17,244 bases of DNA, from assembly GCA_036394195.1 (NCBI GenBank), contig DASWFO010000281.1, positions 1-17,244 of the forward strand, read 5' to 3'. The position numbers and the translations under genes were made by a program. Source of the stretch: DATJPD01 sp036394195 (GTDB taxonomy: Bacteria > Pseudomonadota > Alphaproteobacteria > CACIAM-22H2). The notes below the pieces were generated by a model. It searched no databases. It was not told the DNA's origin and saw only the letters and a program-made list of their open reading frames with translations. Positions within the stretch are counted from its first letter, which is position 1. Each line of letters opens with the position of its first letter. Positions 1 to 8,248 of the stretch are shown here, in pieces.

Positions 1-510
1 GGGGCCCGCCGCGACGAGGAGAAGTCTCGGGCGAAGGAGCGGGTGTTCTCGCACCGGACGGCAAGCCACCGCTGGGATCCGAAGCGCCAGCGGCCGGAGC
101 TCTGGCGGCTCTACAACACGGTCATCGAGCCCGACGAAAGCATGCGCGTCTTCCCGCTGTCGGATTGGACCGAGCTCGATGTCTGGACCTATATCGCGCG
201 CGAGCGGATCCCCGTTGTCCCGCTGTACTTCGCCAAGGAGCGGCCGGTGGTTCGGCGCCAGGGAGCCTGGATCATGGTCGACGACGAGCGGCTGAAGCTG
301 GAGCCGGGCGAAAAAGCCGAGCTGCGCTCGGTGCGCTTCCGCACCCTCGGCTGCTATCCGCTGTCCGGCGCCGTCGAGTCCGCGGCCGCGACGCTCGACG
401 ACATCATCGCGGAGATGCGCGCGAGCCGCTCCTCCGAGCGCGAGGGTCGGCTCATCGACACCGATCAGGCCGGATCGATGGAGAAGAAGAAACAGGAAGG
501 CTACTTCTGA
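1..510 (+). CDS. cysD: Sulfate adenylyltransferase subunit 2 (CysD), 5'-truncated by the window edge
   Basis: This is the catalytic small subunit of ATP sulfurylase. With the GTPase CysN it makes adenosine 5'-phosphosulfate (APS) from sulfate and ATP in the cytoplasm. The frame is open from base 1 and gives the last 169 residues; full CysD proteins have about 300. Family blocks are easy to see: GARRDEEKSRAKERVFS at the left edge, then the segment RWDPK..RPELW, then FPLSDWTELDVW, then RFRTLGCYPLSGAVES, and the typical C-terminus SMEKKKQEGYF. The N-terminal part with the PP-loop lies outside the window. The TGA stop (508-510) shares its A with the ATG of cysNC, so the two are translationally coupled parts of one operon. 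Identification is secure; only the start is missing. Confidence 0.97.
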   Translation, partial: GARRDEEKSRAKERVFSHRTASHRWDPKRQRPELWRLYNTVIEPDESMRVFPLSDWTELDVWTYIARERIPVVPLYFAKERPVVRRQGAWIMVDDERLKLEPGEKAELRSVRFRTLGCYPLSGAVESAAATLDDIIAEMRASRSSEREGRLIDTDQAGSMEKKKQEGYF

Positions 511-2369
511 TGGGCGTCGTCGCGCCCGGCACCGGCAAGGAGCTGCTGCGCTTCATGACCTGCGGCAGCGTCGACGACGGCAAGAGCACGCTGATCGGCC
601 GGCTGCTGTTCGATTCCGGCGTGCTCTCCGACGACCAGCTGGCGCAGCTCCGCGCCGACAGCCGCAATCGGGTCGTCAGCCCCGAAGGCGTCGACGTTTC
701 ACTGCTGGTCGACGGGCTGATGGCCGAGCGCGAGCAGAACATCACGATCGACGTGGCATACCGGTTCTTCGAGACGCCGCGGCGGCGCTTCATCGTCGCC
801 GATACGCCGGGTCACGAGCAATACACCCGCAACATGGCGACCGGCGCCTCGCGCGCGGAGCTGGCCGTGCTCCTCGTTGACGCGCGCAAGGGTCTGCTCA
901 GTCAGACCCGGCGGCACGCCTTCATCGCCGCACTGATGGGAATCCGGCAGGCGATCCTCGCCGTGAACAAGATGGACCTCGTCGGCTTCGACACGGCCAC
1001 GTTCGATCGCATCGCGTCCGAGTTCGCCGACTTCGCGGCGAAAATCGGCCTGAGTTCCGTCCGCGCCATACCGGTGTCGGCGCTGCGCGGCGACACCGTC
1101 TTCCGCCGCAGCGCCGACATGCCTTGGTACGAAGGTCCGACGCTGCTCGAAGCCCTCGAGGCCGCCGCATTGACGCCCGCGGCGGAGACGCCGTTCCGCA
1201 TGCCGGTCCAATACGTGATCCGGGCACAGCCCGATTTCCGCGGCTATGCCGGGCTGGTCGTCGGCGGCCGCGTGGCGGTCGGCGACGAGGTGACCATCAG
1301 TCCCGGCGGCCGCAAGAGCCGCGTCGCCCGCCTGTCCACGTTCGACGGCGATGTGCCGGCCGTCGAGCGCGGCCGGTCGGTGACTTTGTGCCTCGCCGAC
1401 GACATCGACGTCTCGCGCGGCGACGTGCTGGCCGCCGTGGACCAGGCACCCACGGTGTCCGAGCAGTTCGCCGCCCGCCTGGTGTGGATGGACGAGGAGC
1501 CCCTCTATCACGGCCGCAGCTACACGCTGCAGTTGGGTGCGACGCGCGTGAACGCGACGGTCACCGAAATCCGCCATCGGATCGAGGTCGACACGCTCGG
1601 CGAGCGGCCGGCGAAGAGCCTCGCACTGAACGACATCGCGGTGGTCAAGGTGGCGCTCGACCGCCCGATCGCGCTCGATGCCTACGCGGCCAACCGCGAC
1701 ACGGGCAGTTTCATCCTGATCGATCGGATGACGCATCGGACTGCGGGTGCCGGCATGATCCTGCACTCGCTCTACCGCGGACAGAACCTCGCCTGGCAGC
1801 ATTTCGAGGTCGATCACGCCCAGCGCACGGCCTTGAAGGGACAGAAGGCGGCCATCCTGTGGTTCACCGGGCTCTCGGGCGCCGGCAAGTCGACGATCGC
1901 CAACCTTGTCGAGCGCAAGCTCACCGCGGACGGCCGCCATTGCTACATCCTCGACGGCGACAACGTGCGGCACGGCCTGAACCGCGATCTCGGATTCACC
2001 GTCGCCGACCGGGTGGAGAATATCCGCCGCGTGGCCGAGGTTGCGCGCCTGATGGCCGACGCCGGCCTGATCGTCATCGTGTCGTTGATCTCGCCGTTCA
2101 TCCGCGAGCGCGCCATGGCGCGCGAGATCGCCGGGGACATCGACTTCATGGAGGTCTTCGTCGACACGCCGGTCGAGATCTGCGAGCAGCGCGACCCGAA
2201 GGGCCTGTACCGCAAGGCGCGGGCCGGCGCGATCGCCAACTTCACCGGCATCAATGCGCCCTACGAGCGGCCCGAAACGCCCGACGTCGTCCTGACCACG
2301 ACCGGCGACCCGCCGGAGATGCTCGCCGACCGCCTGGTCGGCGAGCTCCACAGCCGCGGCGTGGTCTAA
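510..2369 (+). CDS. cysNC: Bifunctional sulfate adenylyltransferase subunit 1 / adenylylsulfate kinase (CysN-CysC fusion)
   Basis: The 619-residue fusion protein has two jobs. CysN is the GTPase that drives APS formation with CysD, and CysC phosphorylates APS to PAPS. The CysN half (about residues 10-425) shows the G1 P-loop GSVDDGKST (19-27), G3 DTPGHEQ (98-104) and G4 NKMD (153-156), followed by EF-Tu-like beta domains. The CysC half (about 435-619) shows a second P-loop GLSGAGKST (454-462), the APS-binding stretch LDGDNVRHGLNRDLGF (481-496), and FTGINAPYE (578-586). The reading frame stays open upstream to 165, but homology begins just after the ATG at 510, which overlaps the cysD stop by one base; I therefore chose 510. 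CysNC fusions of this type are common in proteobacteria, rhizobia included. PAPS made here could feed cysteine synthesis or sulfotransferases. Confidence 0.97.
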   Translation: MGVVAPGTGKELLRFMTCGSVDDGKSTLIGRLLFDSGVLSDDQLAQLRADSRNRVVSPEGVDVSLLVDGLMAEREQNITIDVAYRFFETPRRRFIVADTPGHEQYTRNMATGASRAELAVLLVDARKGLLSQTRRHAFIAALMGIRQAILAVNKMDLVGFDTATFDRIASEFADFAAKIGLSSVRAIPVSALRGDTVFRRSADMPWYEGPTLLEALEAAALTPAAETPFRMPVQYVIRAQPDFRGYAGLVVGGRVAVGDEVTISPGGRKSRVARLSTFDGDVPAVERGRSVTLCLADDIDVSRGDVLAAVDQAPTVSEQFAARLVWMDEEPLYHGRSYTLQLGATRVNATVTEIRHRIEVDTLGERPAKSLALNDIAVVKVALDRPIALDAYAANRDTGSFILIDRMTHRTAGAGMILHSLYRGQNLAWQHFEVDHAQRTALKGQKAAILWFTGLSGAGKSTIANLVERKLTADGRHCYILDGDNVRHGLNRDLGFTVADRVENIRRVAEVARLMADAGLIVIVSLISPFIRERAMAREIAGDIDFMEVFVDTPVEICEQRDPKGLYRKARAGAIANFTGINAPYERPETPDVVLTTTGDPPEMLADRLVGELHSRGVV

Positions 2370-2417
2370 CGCCGGACGACGCCGTATACTTGTCCGGGAC
2401 TTTACCGGATTTCCGCC

Positions 2418-3059
2418 ATGGCGTTGACGCGCAGATCGGTCGTGCTGGCGCTGGCCGCGCTTCTCATGTCGGCGGGCCTTCCCCGCGCCGCCGTCTCGCC
2501 GAGCGACACACCACCGCCGCCCGCGCCGTCGCCGGCCGGCTCCCTGACCGGCCAGCTCCTGGTCGCATCGCCGGACATGTTCGACCCGCGTTTCGCCAAT
2601 ACGGTGATCCTGATGGTGCGCCACAACAGCGAGGGCGCGTTCGGAATCGTCATCAATCGTCCGGCGGAGGATCGCTCGATCGAGAGCCTGCTGCACGCGC
2701 TGGGCGACAAGGCCGCGAAGGTCGACGGCAGCGTGCGCATCTACGCCGGCGGGCCGGTCGAGCAACGCCTCGGTTTCATCCTCCACAGCGCCGAGTATCA
2801 TCTGGCGGAAACGCTCGCCATCGACGACCGCTTCGCGCTGACCTCGAGCCTCGACGTGCTGCGCGACATCGCGCGCCAGCATGGGCCGGCGAAGAGCCTG
2901 GTGGCCTTCGGCTATGCCGGCTGGGGTCCGGGCCAGCTCGAGGGCGAGCTGGCGAGCCGCGCCTGGTTCACCGCCCCAGCCGATCCGGCACTGGTCTTCG
3001 ACGCGGATCGCGAGACGCTATGGGACGCGGCGATGGCCCGCCGGGTGATCAACCTCTAA
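2418..3059 (+). CDS. YqgE/AlgH family (UPF0301) protein with an N-terminal export signal
   Basis: The 213-residue protein has the UPF0301/AlgH core from about residue 43: GQLLVASPDMFDPRFANTVI (45-64), SEGAFGIVINRP (71-82), then IYAGGPVEQRLGFILHS, and GYAGWGPGQLEGEL further on. The family's molecular function is unknown; AlgH was named from alginate regulation in Pseudomonas. The unusual part is the N-terminus. Residues 4-23 read as a secretion signal, TRRS followed by a hydrophobic run VVLALAALLMSAGLPRA, possibly twin-arginine type, and then a Pro-rich linker (31-39). Typical family members have about 185-200 residues and start directly at the core. No in-frame ATG lies just before the core, which favours the long form. 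It follows cysNC by 48 bp on the same strand and converges with the next gene, 19 bp away. Family call strong; export is inferred. Confidence 0.88.
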   Translation: MALTRRSVVLALAALLMSAGLPRAAVSPSDTPPPPAPSPAGSLTGQLLVASPDMFDPRFANTVILMVRHNSEGAFGIVINRPAEDRSIESLLHALGDKAAKVDGSVRIYAGGPVEQRLGFILHSAEYHLAETLAIDDRFALTSSLDVLRDIARQHGPAKSLVAFGYAGWGPGQLEGELASRAWFTAPADPALVFDADRETLWDAAMARRVINL

Positions 3060-3078
3060 CCGGCGGCTTGAGGATCGC

Positions 3079-4347
3079 CTAGTCGTCCCCGGCTTCGGCG
3101 ATCGTGCTGCTCGGCTGCGCCGGGAGCGGCACGGTGCTCATCGTCCGCCGCTTGGCCGCGTTGCGCGCCAGATAATTGGCGACGCGGCGCGCCGTGTAGT
3201 CGGCGCCGAACGCGAACCGCATCAACGGCCCGAAGCTGTTGGCCGCGGCCGGACCGATGAAGAACAGGCCGGGGACCGACGACTGGAAATGCGACGACAG
3301 CACGGGTGTGCTCTCGACCGCCTTGATCTGCGCGCGCAGGCCTTCGGCCAGCGGCGCGATCCGCCGCAGATCGACCCGGTAGCCGGTGGCGCAGATGACG
3401 TGTTCGGTCTCGACCCGCCGGCGCGATCCGTCGTTGGCCACCAGGTGCAGCTGCACCCGCCCGTCCGCCGCCTCGGCGGTTTGCGGACGATAGCCGAGGA
3501 TGGTCGGCACCTTGCCGATGAACCGGTCTCGCATGAAGTAGCCGGCGGCCGGTCCGAGATGATTCTTGGTGATGCGCAGCCGGGTCTCTTCCGGCAGCAG
3601 GTGGAACAGGACCGGTGTGTTGCAGTACCACCACGACCGCCACGACGGGCCGATCCCGGTCAGTGGCGCCTTGATCCGATCCACGAGCGGACGCGGCATG
3701 CGCATCTGCGTATGGATCTCGATTTCCGGGCGGCGGGCGACGAGCTGTACGTCGGCGCCGTTCTCGCGCAGGATCGCGGCGAGATCGATGGCCGACGCCC
3801 CGGCGCCAACCACGACGACATTGCGGCCCTTGAACCGCCCGGGCTCCGGCTGCTCCGAGGCGTGGGTCACATACTCGCTCGGCAGATGGGCGAGCTCGCG
3901 GGGAAGATGGTTGAAATAGCTGATGCCGACCGCCATCACGACGCGCCGCGCCGTAAATGTCTCGCCGTCATCCAGGGTCAGCATGAAGCCCTGCGAGCAA
4001 CGGTCGATGGAAGCCAGCATCTTGTCTTCGAGGTACGAGACATTGCGCCGCTGGAAGGCAAGCCCGTAGCCGCAGAACGTGTCCAGCGCGACCGGGAGCC
4101 CGATATCCGCATACGGAATCCCTTGCTCCGTGCAATACCGGCCGAGCGTGAACGCGCCCTCGCGGTCGGATAAGTTCGAGGCGAAGCCTTCGGACTTCAG
4201 CGACATGCCTTTGGGCATCTGGGTGAGCCAAGTCTGCATCGGCCGGCCCACGATCCGATGCTCGACGCCGAGCGCGCGGAGATGCGCCGCGATCGACAGC
4301 CCATATGGACCCGCTCCTACGACAGCAACGTCAGTCTTCGTGGACAT
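3079..4347 (-). CDS. FAD-dependent NAD(P)-binding oxidoreductase (flavin monooxygenase-like)
   Basis: The 422-residue protein has the two-dinucleotide-fold layout of flavin monooxygenases and lysine/ornithine N-hydroxylase relatives. The FAD-binding motif is GAGPYG (11-16), the NAD(P)-binding motif is GAGASA (181-186), and ATGYRVD (320-326) is a conserved hinge of this superfamily. It ends with a FAD-domain helix around FIGPAAANSFGP. The open frame extends 19 codons further to 4404, but I chose ATG 4347 because a strong GAGGAGGA Shine-Dalgarno sits just upstream and the beta strand leading to GAGPYG begins there. It lies 78 bp downstream of the ATP-grasp gene on the same strand, so they are probably co-transcribed. 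Expected chemistry is NAD(P)H-dependent oxygenation or oxidation of a small molecule; the substrate cannot be read from sequence. A plain oxidoreductase without oxygenase activity is also possible. Confidence 0.88.
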   Translation of the reverse strand: MSTKTDVAVVGAGPYGLSIAAHLRALGVEHRIVGRPMQTWLTQMPKGMSLKSEGFASNLSDREGAFTLGRYCTEQGIPYADIGLPVALDTFCGYGLAFQRRNVSYLEDKMLASIDRCSQGFMLTLDDGETFTARRVVMAVGISYFNHLPRELAHLPSEYVTHASEQPEPGRFKGRNVVVVGAGASAIDLAAILRENGADVQLVARRPEIEIHTQMRMPRPLVDRIKAPLTGIGPSWRSWWYCNTPVLFHLLPEETRLRITKNHLGPAAGYFMRDRFIGKVPTILGYRPQTAEAADGRVQLHLVANDGSRRRVETEHVICATGYRVDLRRIAPLAEGLRAQIKAVESTPVLSSHFQSSVPGLFFIGPAAANSFGPLMRFAFGADYTARRVANYLARNAAKRRTMSTVPLPAQPSSTIAEAGDD

Positions 4348-4425
4348 TCGTCCTCCTCGCCCTTTCGCGTCTATCTCCGCCCCATTGCTCGGGGGGAGCA
4401 CCATAATTTCGCCTGCAAGCCCGCA

Positions 4426-5727
4426 TCAGCCTCGTCCTTTGTTCGCCACGGATGGCGTCATCGGAACGGCGCCAAGAGCGGATGCCTCCGCGCGCAAGCC
4501 GCGGGCGGTGCGGACAACATGCAGCAGTTCGTCGAGCCAATGGTGGCGCGGCGGCTGAAGATAGGCAGCGATGACCTGCGGGGCCTGCCACGGAACGTCG
4601 TGGTACGCGGAGCTGAGATAGCTGCTCGCCGGATCGCGCCAATATTCCTGGGGAAAGAAAGCGATGACGTCGTGCTTCGCCGAAGCCAGCCGGCGTCGCG
4701 CGGTGCCGGTGAGCTGCGCGTAGAGCGCGCCCAGCATATCGGTCTGCTCGCTCAGCGCCAGATGACAGATCTGCGTGGTCCGCGCATTGAGCTCGAGAAG
4801 GTGCATAAATCCGGCATCGTCCCGCATGAAATCGAAGCCGCAAAAACCGGACAGGTTGAGGCGGCGCACGACATGCGTGGCCACGTCTTTCATCTCCTGG
4901 TTATCGACGACCCGCACGACGGTCGAGGGGCCGGTTTCGACGCCGGTTTGCAGAACCTCGACGGAAAGCTCGGCTAGGACGTGGCCTTTCCAGCACAAGA
5001 CGGCGCAGTTCGCCGGCCGTCCGTGGATGAATTCCTGCAACGTCACGGTGGGCGCTTCGCCGGTCAGGCGCACCTGCAACGGCGCGAAATCCAGGCCCTG
5101 CACGATCCGCTTGGCGATCCGCGTCCATTTTGGCAGCGACGCCAGGTCGACGAACGCGCGCTCCGCCTCGTCAACGTTGTGAACGATGCGGACGCCAAGG
5201 CCTCCCCAAGTCCCGTCGACCTTCAGCACCTTTGGGAAGGTGGCTCCGGCAAGCCGCGCCCGCAGGTCGGCGACATCGGTCGGGGTTTCCGTGACCGGGA
5301 TGCGAATGCCGTCTGCTTTGGCCAGGGCGGTGAACGCGCTGCGCTTCGCGACGAGCGAAAAATGCGCCGGATCGCCCAGCGAAGTCTCGATCAGGTCCAT
5401 CATGCGCGCGGGCCGGTGCCCCTGCCCTGCCTTGGCGCGCGAATGAAGCTCGTGCAGCGCCTGCAGGGACGGATCGTCGCCCGGAATAACGATGTCGGGC
5501 GACCAAGTTTCGATGGCGTGGCGGACGGTCGCCGCGAGGCGGAAATGAGAGCGGCAGACGAACGACGCGTCGAGCCCGGGAAGGCGCCGCAGGCCATGAT
5601 CCGGCACCGCGACGGCCGCCACGGCAAAGCCGCTCTCGATCAGCGCAAGCCCGAGCCGCGTGGTGGCCGGCCAATGCACCGTCGTGATAATGAGAGCTTT
5701 GGGACCCGTCGCCGTCCTGAGAGTCAC
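4426..5727 (-). CDS. ATP-grasp domain protein (putative carboxylate-amine/thiol ligase)
   Basis: The 433-residue cytosolic protein has three parts. The N-terminal Rossmann-like region begins ALIITTVHWPATTRLGLAL. The ATP-grasp core includes a nucleotide-binding lysine strand and glycine loop (KVLKVDGTWGGLG, 166-178), a second strand QEFIHGRPAN (231-240), and metal-binding residues in GFDF (297-300) and LELNAR (311-316). The C-terminal tail (about 340-433) has no recognised domain. ATP-grasp enzymes activate a carboxylate as acyl-phosphate and join it to an amine or thiol, so an amide- or peptide-forming ligase is likely; the substrates are unknown. The start is GTG; the next in-frame Met codons are about 108 codons inside, too deep. 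No carrier protein, transporter or second ligase sits nearby. Its partner is the FAD oxidoreductase downstream. Similar folds occur in carbamoyl-phosphate synthetase and biotin carboxylase, but the flanking domains of those enzymes are absent. Confidence 0.87.
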   Translation of the reverse strand: MTLRTATGPKALIITTVHWPATTRLGLALIESGFAVAAVAVPDHGLRRLPGLDASFVCRSHFRLAATVRHAIETWSPDIVIPGDDPSLQALHELHSRAKAGQGHRPARMMDLIETSLGDPAHFSLVAKRSAFTALAKADGIRIPVTETPTDVADLRARLAGATFPKVLKVDGTWGGLGVRIVHNVDEAERAFVDLASLPKWTRIAKRIVQGLDFAPLQVRLTGEAPTVTLQEFIHGRPANCAVLCWKGHVLAELSVEVLQTGVETGPSTVVRVVDNQEMKDVATHVVRRLNLSGFCGFDFMRDDAGFMHLLELNARTTQICHLALSEQTDMLGALYAQLTGTARRRLASAKHDVIAFFPQEYWRDPASSYLSSAYHDVPWQAPQVIAAYLQPPRHHWLDELLHVVRTARGLRAEASALGAVPMTPSVANKGRG

Positions 5728-5808
5728 GGGCGCCTGCTTTGTTCGTCGCCTACCAGCGGACAGCGCTGGCTCCAGGCGCCGACAGACAACGCAAGTGAAG
5801 GTCCCGCC

Positions 5809-5830
5809 AGCACCGTGGGTGCTATAGCAC
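5809..5830. promoter_or_regulatory. Overlapping inverted repeats with three AGCAC/GTGCT half-sites upstream of the ATP-grasp gene
   Basis: GTGCTATAGCAC at 5819-5830 is a perfect 12-bp palindrome. Just left of it AGCACC (5809-5814) and GGTGCT (5818-5823) form a second inverted repeat that shares the central GTGCT. This gives three half-sites in alternating orientation about 80-100 bp before the GTG start of the ATP-grasp gene. The palindrome contains a TATA-like core on both strands. It resembles an operator, but I cannot name a regulator and found no convincing -35 at correct spacing. The rest of the 257-bp gap 5728-5984 shows only a weak CTCAC/GTGAG hairpin at 5919-5931. Confidence 0.35.
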
Positions 5831-5984
5831 TCAGGTTTTGGAAGGGGGCGTGATCAAACAGTGACCGCCCCTGCCGCAACCGCGGCCCAATCTCGGCGCG
5901 CGATGGTCTTGCCGCCAACTCACGCTGTGAGGGCAATTTTAGTACGTGATGGCGGAGGTCACAGCCCGCGTGATCCACACCCCC

Positions 5985-6770
5985 TTATAGGAGGGCGGTA
6001 TCGGCGCCTCGGTGGCCATCGAGCAACAACCGAGAACTTTCGTCCTTCAAGGCGATGCCGCTGAGGCGCCGGCGGAGGGCCTCGTTCAACAGCCAAGCGA
6101 GCTTGAATGCCGCCTCGTCATAACCGAGGCCGCCGCCACGGATGTTGGAGACGCAGTTGCGCTCCGCGTCGGTTCGGCCGGGCCGCGGCGCATAGGTCAG
6201 ATAGGCGCCGAGGCTGTCCGCCGCCGACAACCCCGGTCGCTCGCCGATCAGAACCACGACCGCGCGCGCCTGGAGCACCTCGCCCGCCGCATCGCCGAAG
6301 GCGACGCGCGCCTGACGCGCAATGACCACCGGGGCCAGGCTGAACCCGGCCTTCTCCAGGTGGGGCCGCAAGGCCGCGACCAGGGGCGCCGCATGCGCCT
6401 GCACCGCCGTGGCCGACAGGCCGTCGGCGATGACGAGGGCGAGATCGCATCCCGTGCGCGCGCAGGCCGCCAGCCCGGCCCGGCTCTCGGCCGATAGAAC
6501 GCGGCCGAGGTCGGGACGGCGCAGATAGATGTCGCGCGACGGCGCGGCACTCGCCGCCGTCATCGTGGCCAACCCGAGCGCTCGTATGGTCGCCGCCACC
6601 CGCTCGACATCGAGCCCGGCGTGAACAGCATCGCGTGCCTTGGCGTGCGCCAGGGCCAGCTTCAGAACTTCGCTCGTGGGCAAGCCGGCGCCGACGCGGC
6701 CGAGCGCGATGCGGGCAGGAGTCAGTGCGGCGAGCCTCGCCCATGGATCCGGCGCGCCGAGACCGGTCAC
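5985..6770 (-). CDS. eutC: Ethanolamine ammonia-lyase small (light) subunit EutC
   Basis: The 261-residue protein is the small subunit of the adenosylcobalamin-dependent enzyme that converts ethanolamine to acetaldehyde and ammonia. It supplies part of the B12-binding interface to EutB. Recognisable blocks include ARIALGRVGAGLPTSEVLKL near the N-terminus, then SRDIYLRRPDLGRVL, a central LVIADGLSATAVQAHAAPL, the VLIGERPGLSAADSLGAYLT block, and CVSNIRGGGLGYDEAAFKL near the end. The frame is open upstream to 7103 only because it shadows eutB. The GTG at 6768-6770 overlaps the eutB stop by four bases (GTGA), which fixes the start and indicates coupled translation. Length agrees with the family (about 250-300). 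Confidence 0.95.
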   Translation of the reverse strand: MTGLGAPDPWARLAALTPARIALGRVGAGLPTSEVLKLALAHAKARDAVHAGLDVERVAATIRALGLATMTAASAAPSRDIYLRRPDLGRVLSAESRAGLAACARTGCDLALVIADGLSATAVQAHAAPLVAALRPHLEKAGFSLAPVVIARQARVAFGDAAGEVLQARAVVVLIGERPGLSAADSLGAYLTYAPRPGRTDAERNCVSNIRGGGLGYDEAAFKLAWLLNEALRRRLSGIALKDESSRLLLDGHRGADTALL

Positions 6771-8155
6771 GGCGCAAGCCCCGGTGTCGCGGCGAGCAGC
6801 GGCTGGCCCGGTGTCTGCGGCAAAAGGCGGCCATGCCGATCGGCGATGCCCATGCGCGCCAGCCATGCCTCGAATTCCGGCGCCCGCCGCAAGCCCAGCA
6901 CTTCGCGCAAATAGAGCTGATCGTGAAACGACGTCGACTGGTAGTTCAGCATGACGTCGTCGGCGCCCGGAACGCCCATGATGTAGGACACGCCGGCGGT
7001 CGCGAGCAGCGTCATCAGCGTGTCCATGTCGTCCTGATCGGCCTCGGCATGGTTGGTGTAGCAGACGTCGCAGCCGAGCGGGACGCCCATCAGCTTGCCG
7101 CAAAAATGGTCTTCGAGCCCGGCGCGGATGATCTGCTTGCCGTCGTAGAGATATTCCGGGCCGATGAACCCAACCACGGTGTTCACCAGCAGCGGCTCGA
7201 AGGCACGGCAGACCGCATACGCCCGCGCCTCCAGGGTCTGCTGATCCACGCCGTGATGCGCGCCGGCCGAGAGCGCCGAGCCCTGGCCGGTCTCGAAATA
7301 CATCACGTTCGTGCCCACCGTCCCCCGATGTAGCGCGAGCGCCGCGTCGCGCCCTTCGCGGAGGACGCCGAGATTGATTCCGAACGCGGCGTTGGCCTTT
7401 TCGGTCCCGGCAACCGATTGGAACACGAGGTCCAGCGGAGCCCCCCGATTGATCAGCTCGATGGTCGTGGTGACGTGCGTGAGAACGCAGGCCTGGGTCG
7501 GAATCTCGAAACGGCGGATGATGTCGTCGAGGCGCCGCAGCAGCTCCGTCAGCCCGGATGCGCTATCCGACGCCGGGTTGACGCCGATCACGGCGTCGCC
7601 GCATCCATACAGGAGCCCGTCGACGATTGAGGCCGTGATGCCGGCCAGATCGTCGGTCGGATGATTGGGCTGAAGACGCACCGCCATCGTGCCGGGAAGC
7701 CCGATCGTGTTGCGGAACCGCGTGACCACGCGGCATTTCCGGGCGACCAGGATCAGGTCCTGGTTGCGCATGATCTTGCACACCGCGGCGGCGATCTCCG
7801 GCGTGATCCCGGGCGCGACACGGGCCAAGGCCTCCGAGGTTGCGTGGTCCGACAGCAGCCAGTTGCGGAAATCGCCCACCGTCAGATGGCCGATCGGCGC
7901 GAACGCCTCGGCATCGTGCGCGTCGCAGATGAGCCGGGTGACCTCGTCGTCCTCATAGGGGATGAGCGGCTCGGCGACGAAGCTCTTCAGCGGCACCTCG
8001 GCCAGGCACAGCTTCGCGGCGACGTTTTCCTCCGCCGATCGTGCCGCAATCCCGGCGAGCCCGTCGCCCGAGCGGATAGGCGTGGCGCGGGCCATGAGCG
8101 CCTTCAGGTCGTCGAACGCCCAGGATTGCGATCCGATCGTGGTGCGATAAGCCAT
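6767..8155 (-). CDS. eutB: Ethanolamine ammonia-lyase large (heavy) subunit EutB
   Basis: The 462-residue catalytic TIM-barrel subunit binds ethanolamine and houses the radical chemistry with adenosylcobalamin. Length is close to the enterobacterial enzyme (about 453). Signature stretches include MYFETGQGSALSAGAHHGVD, then VGFIGPEYLYDGKQIIRAGL, then GVPLGCDVCYTNHAEADQDD and SYIMGVPGADDVMLNYQSTS. ATG 8155 is preceded by a weak GGGGTGG ribosome site. The gene stands with eutC only: no eutA reactivase, permease, aldehyde dehydrogenase or microcompartment shell gene is in the window. This suggests the simple eutBC type that uses ethanolamine as a nitrogen source and detoxifies acetaldehyde elsewhere. 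The 93-bp gap upstream is too short for a cobalamin riboswitch, so it may be transcribed from the peroxidase/pseudopilin side or by a short local promoter. Confidence 0.97.
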   Translation of the reverse strand: MAYRTTIGSQSWAFDDLKALMARATPIRSGDGLAGIAARSAEENVAAKLCLAEVPLKSFVAEPLIPYEDDEVTRLICDAHDAEAFAPIGHLTVGDFRNWLLSDHATSEALARVAPGITPEIAAAVCKIMRNQDLILVARKCRVVTRFRNTIGLPGTMAVRLQPNHPTDDLAGITASIVDGLLYGCGDAVIGVNPASDSASGLTELLRRLDDIIRRFEIPTQACVLTHVTTTIELINRGAPLDLVFQSVAGTEKANAAFGINLGVLREGRDAALALHRGTVGTNVMYFETGQGSALSAGAHHGVDQQTLEARAYAVCRAFEPLLVNTVVGFIGPEYLYDGKQIIRAGLEDHFCGKLMGVPLGCDVCYTNHAEADQDDMDTLMTLLATAGVSYIMGVPGADDVMLNYQSTSFHDQLYLREVLGLRRAPEFEAWLARMGIADRHGRLLPQTPGQPLLAATPGLAP

Positions 8156-8248
8156 CGGTCCACCCCTGAAGCCGCTTCGACCCGCCGGAGTTTACAGGAA
8201 CTTGACGGGTTCAGCCGCCATTGAGCGAAGCACCACGACCAGGCGACG

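Noticed and set aside
165..509. N-terminal extension of cysNC
   Set aside because: It lies over cysD in another frame and is Arg/Ala-rich. CysN homology begins after the ATG at 510, which overlaps the cysD stop.
699..2882. A 727-residue minus-strand frame and a 652-residue plus-strand frame over cysNC and yqgE
   Set aside because: Long Arg/Ala/Gly/His-rich shadow frames are expected opposite or offset to high-G+C genes. The cysNC and yqgE frames have clear motifs and these do not.
4386..4400. Terminator between the ATP-grasp and FAD genes
   Set aside because: TGCTC/GAGCA around five G forms only a 5-bp stem without a T-tract; read-through within one operon is more likely.
5724..5978. An 84-residue minus-strand frame before the ATP-grasp gene
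   Set aside because: It has no recognisable domain or good ribosome site, and it covers the likely promoter region with the palindrome.
6771..7103. N-terminal extension of eutC
   Set aside because: It shadows the end of eutB and has no EutC similarity. The GTG overlapping the eutB stop is the natural start.
8156..8248. Adenosylcobalamin riboswitch before eutB
   Set aside because: The gap is only 93 bp and I see no B12-box-like sequence.
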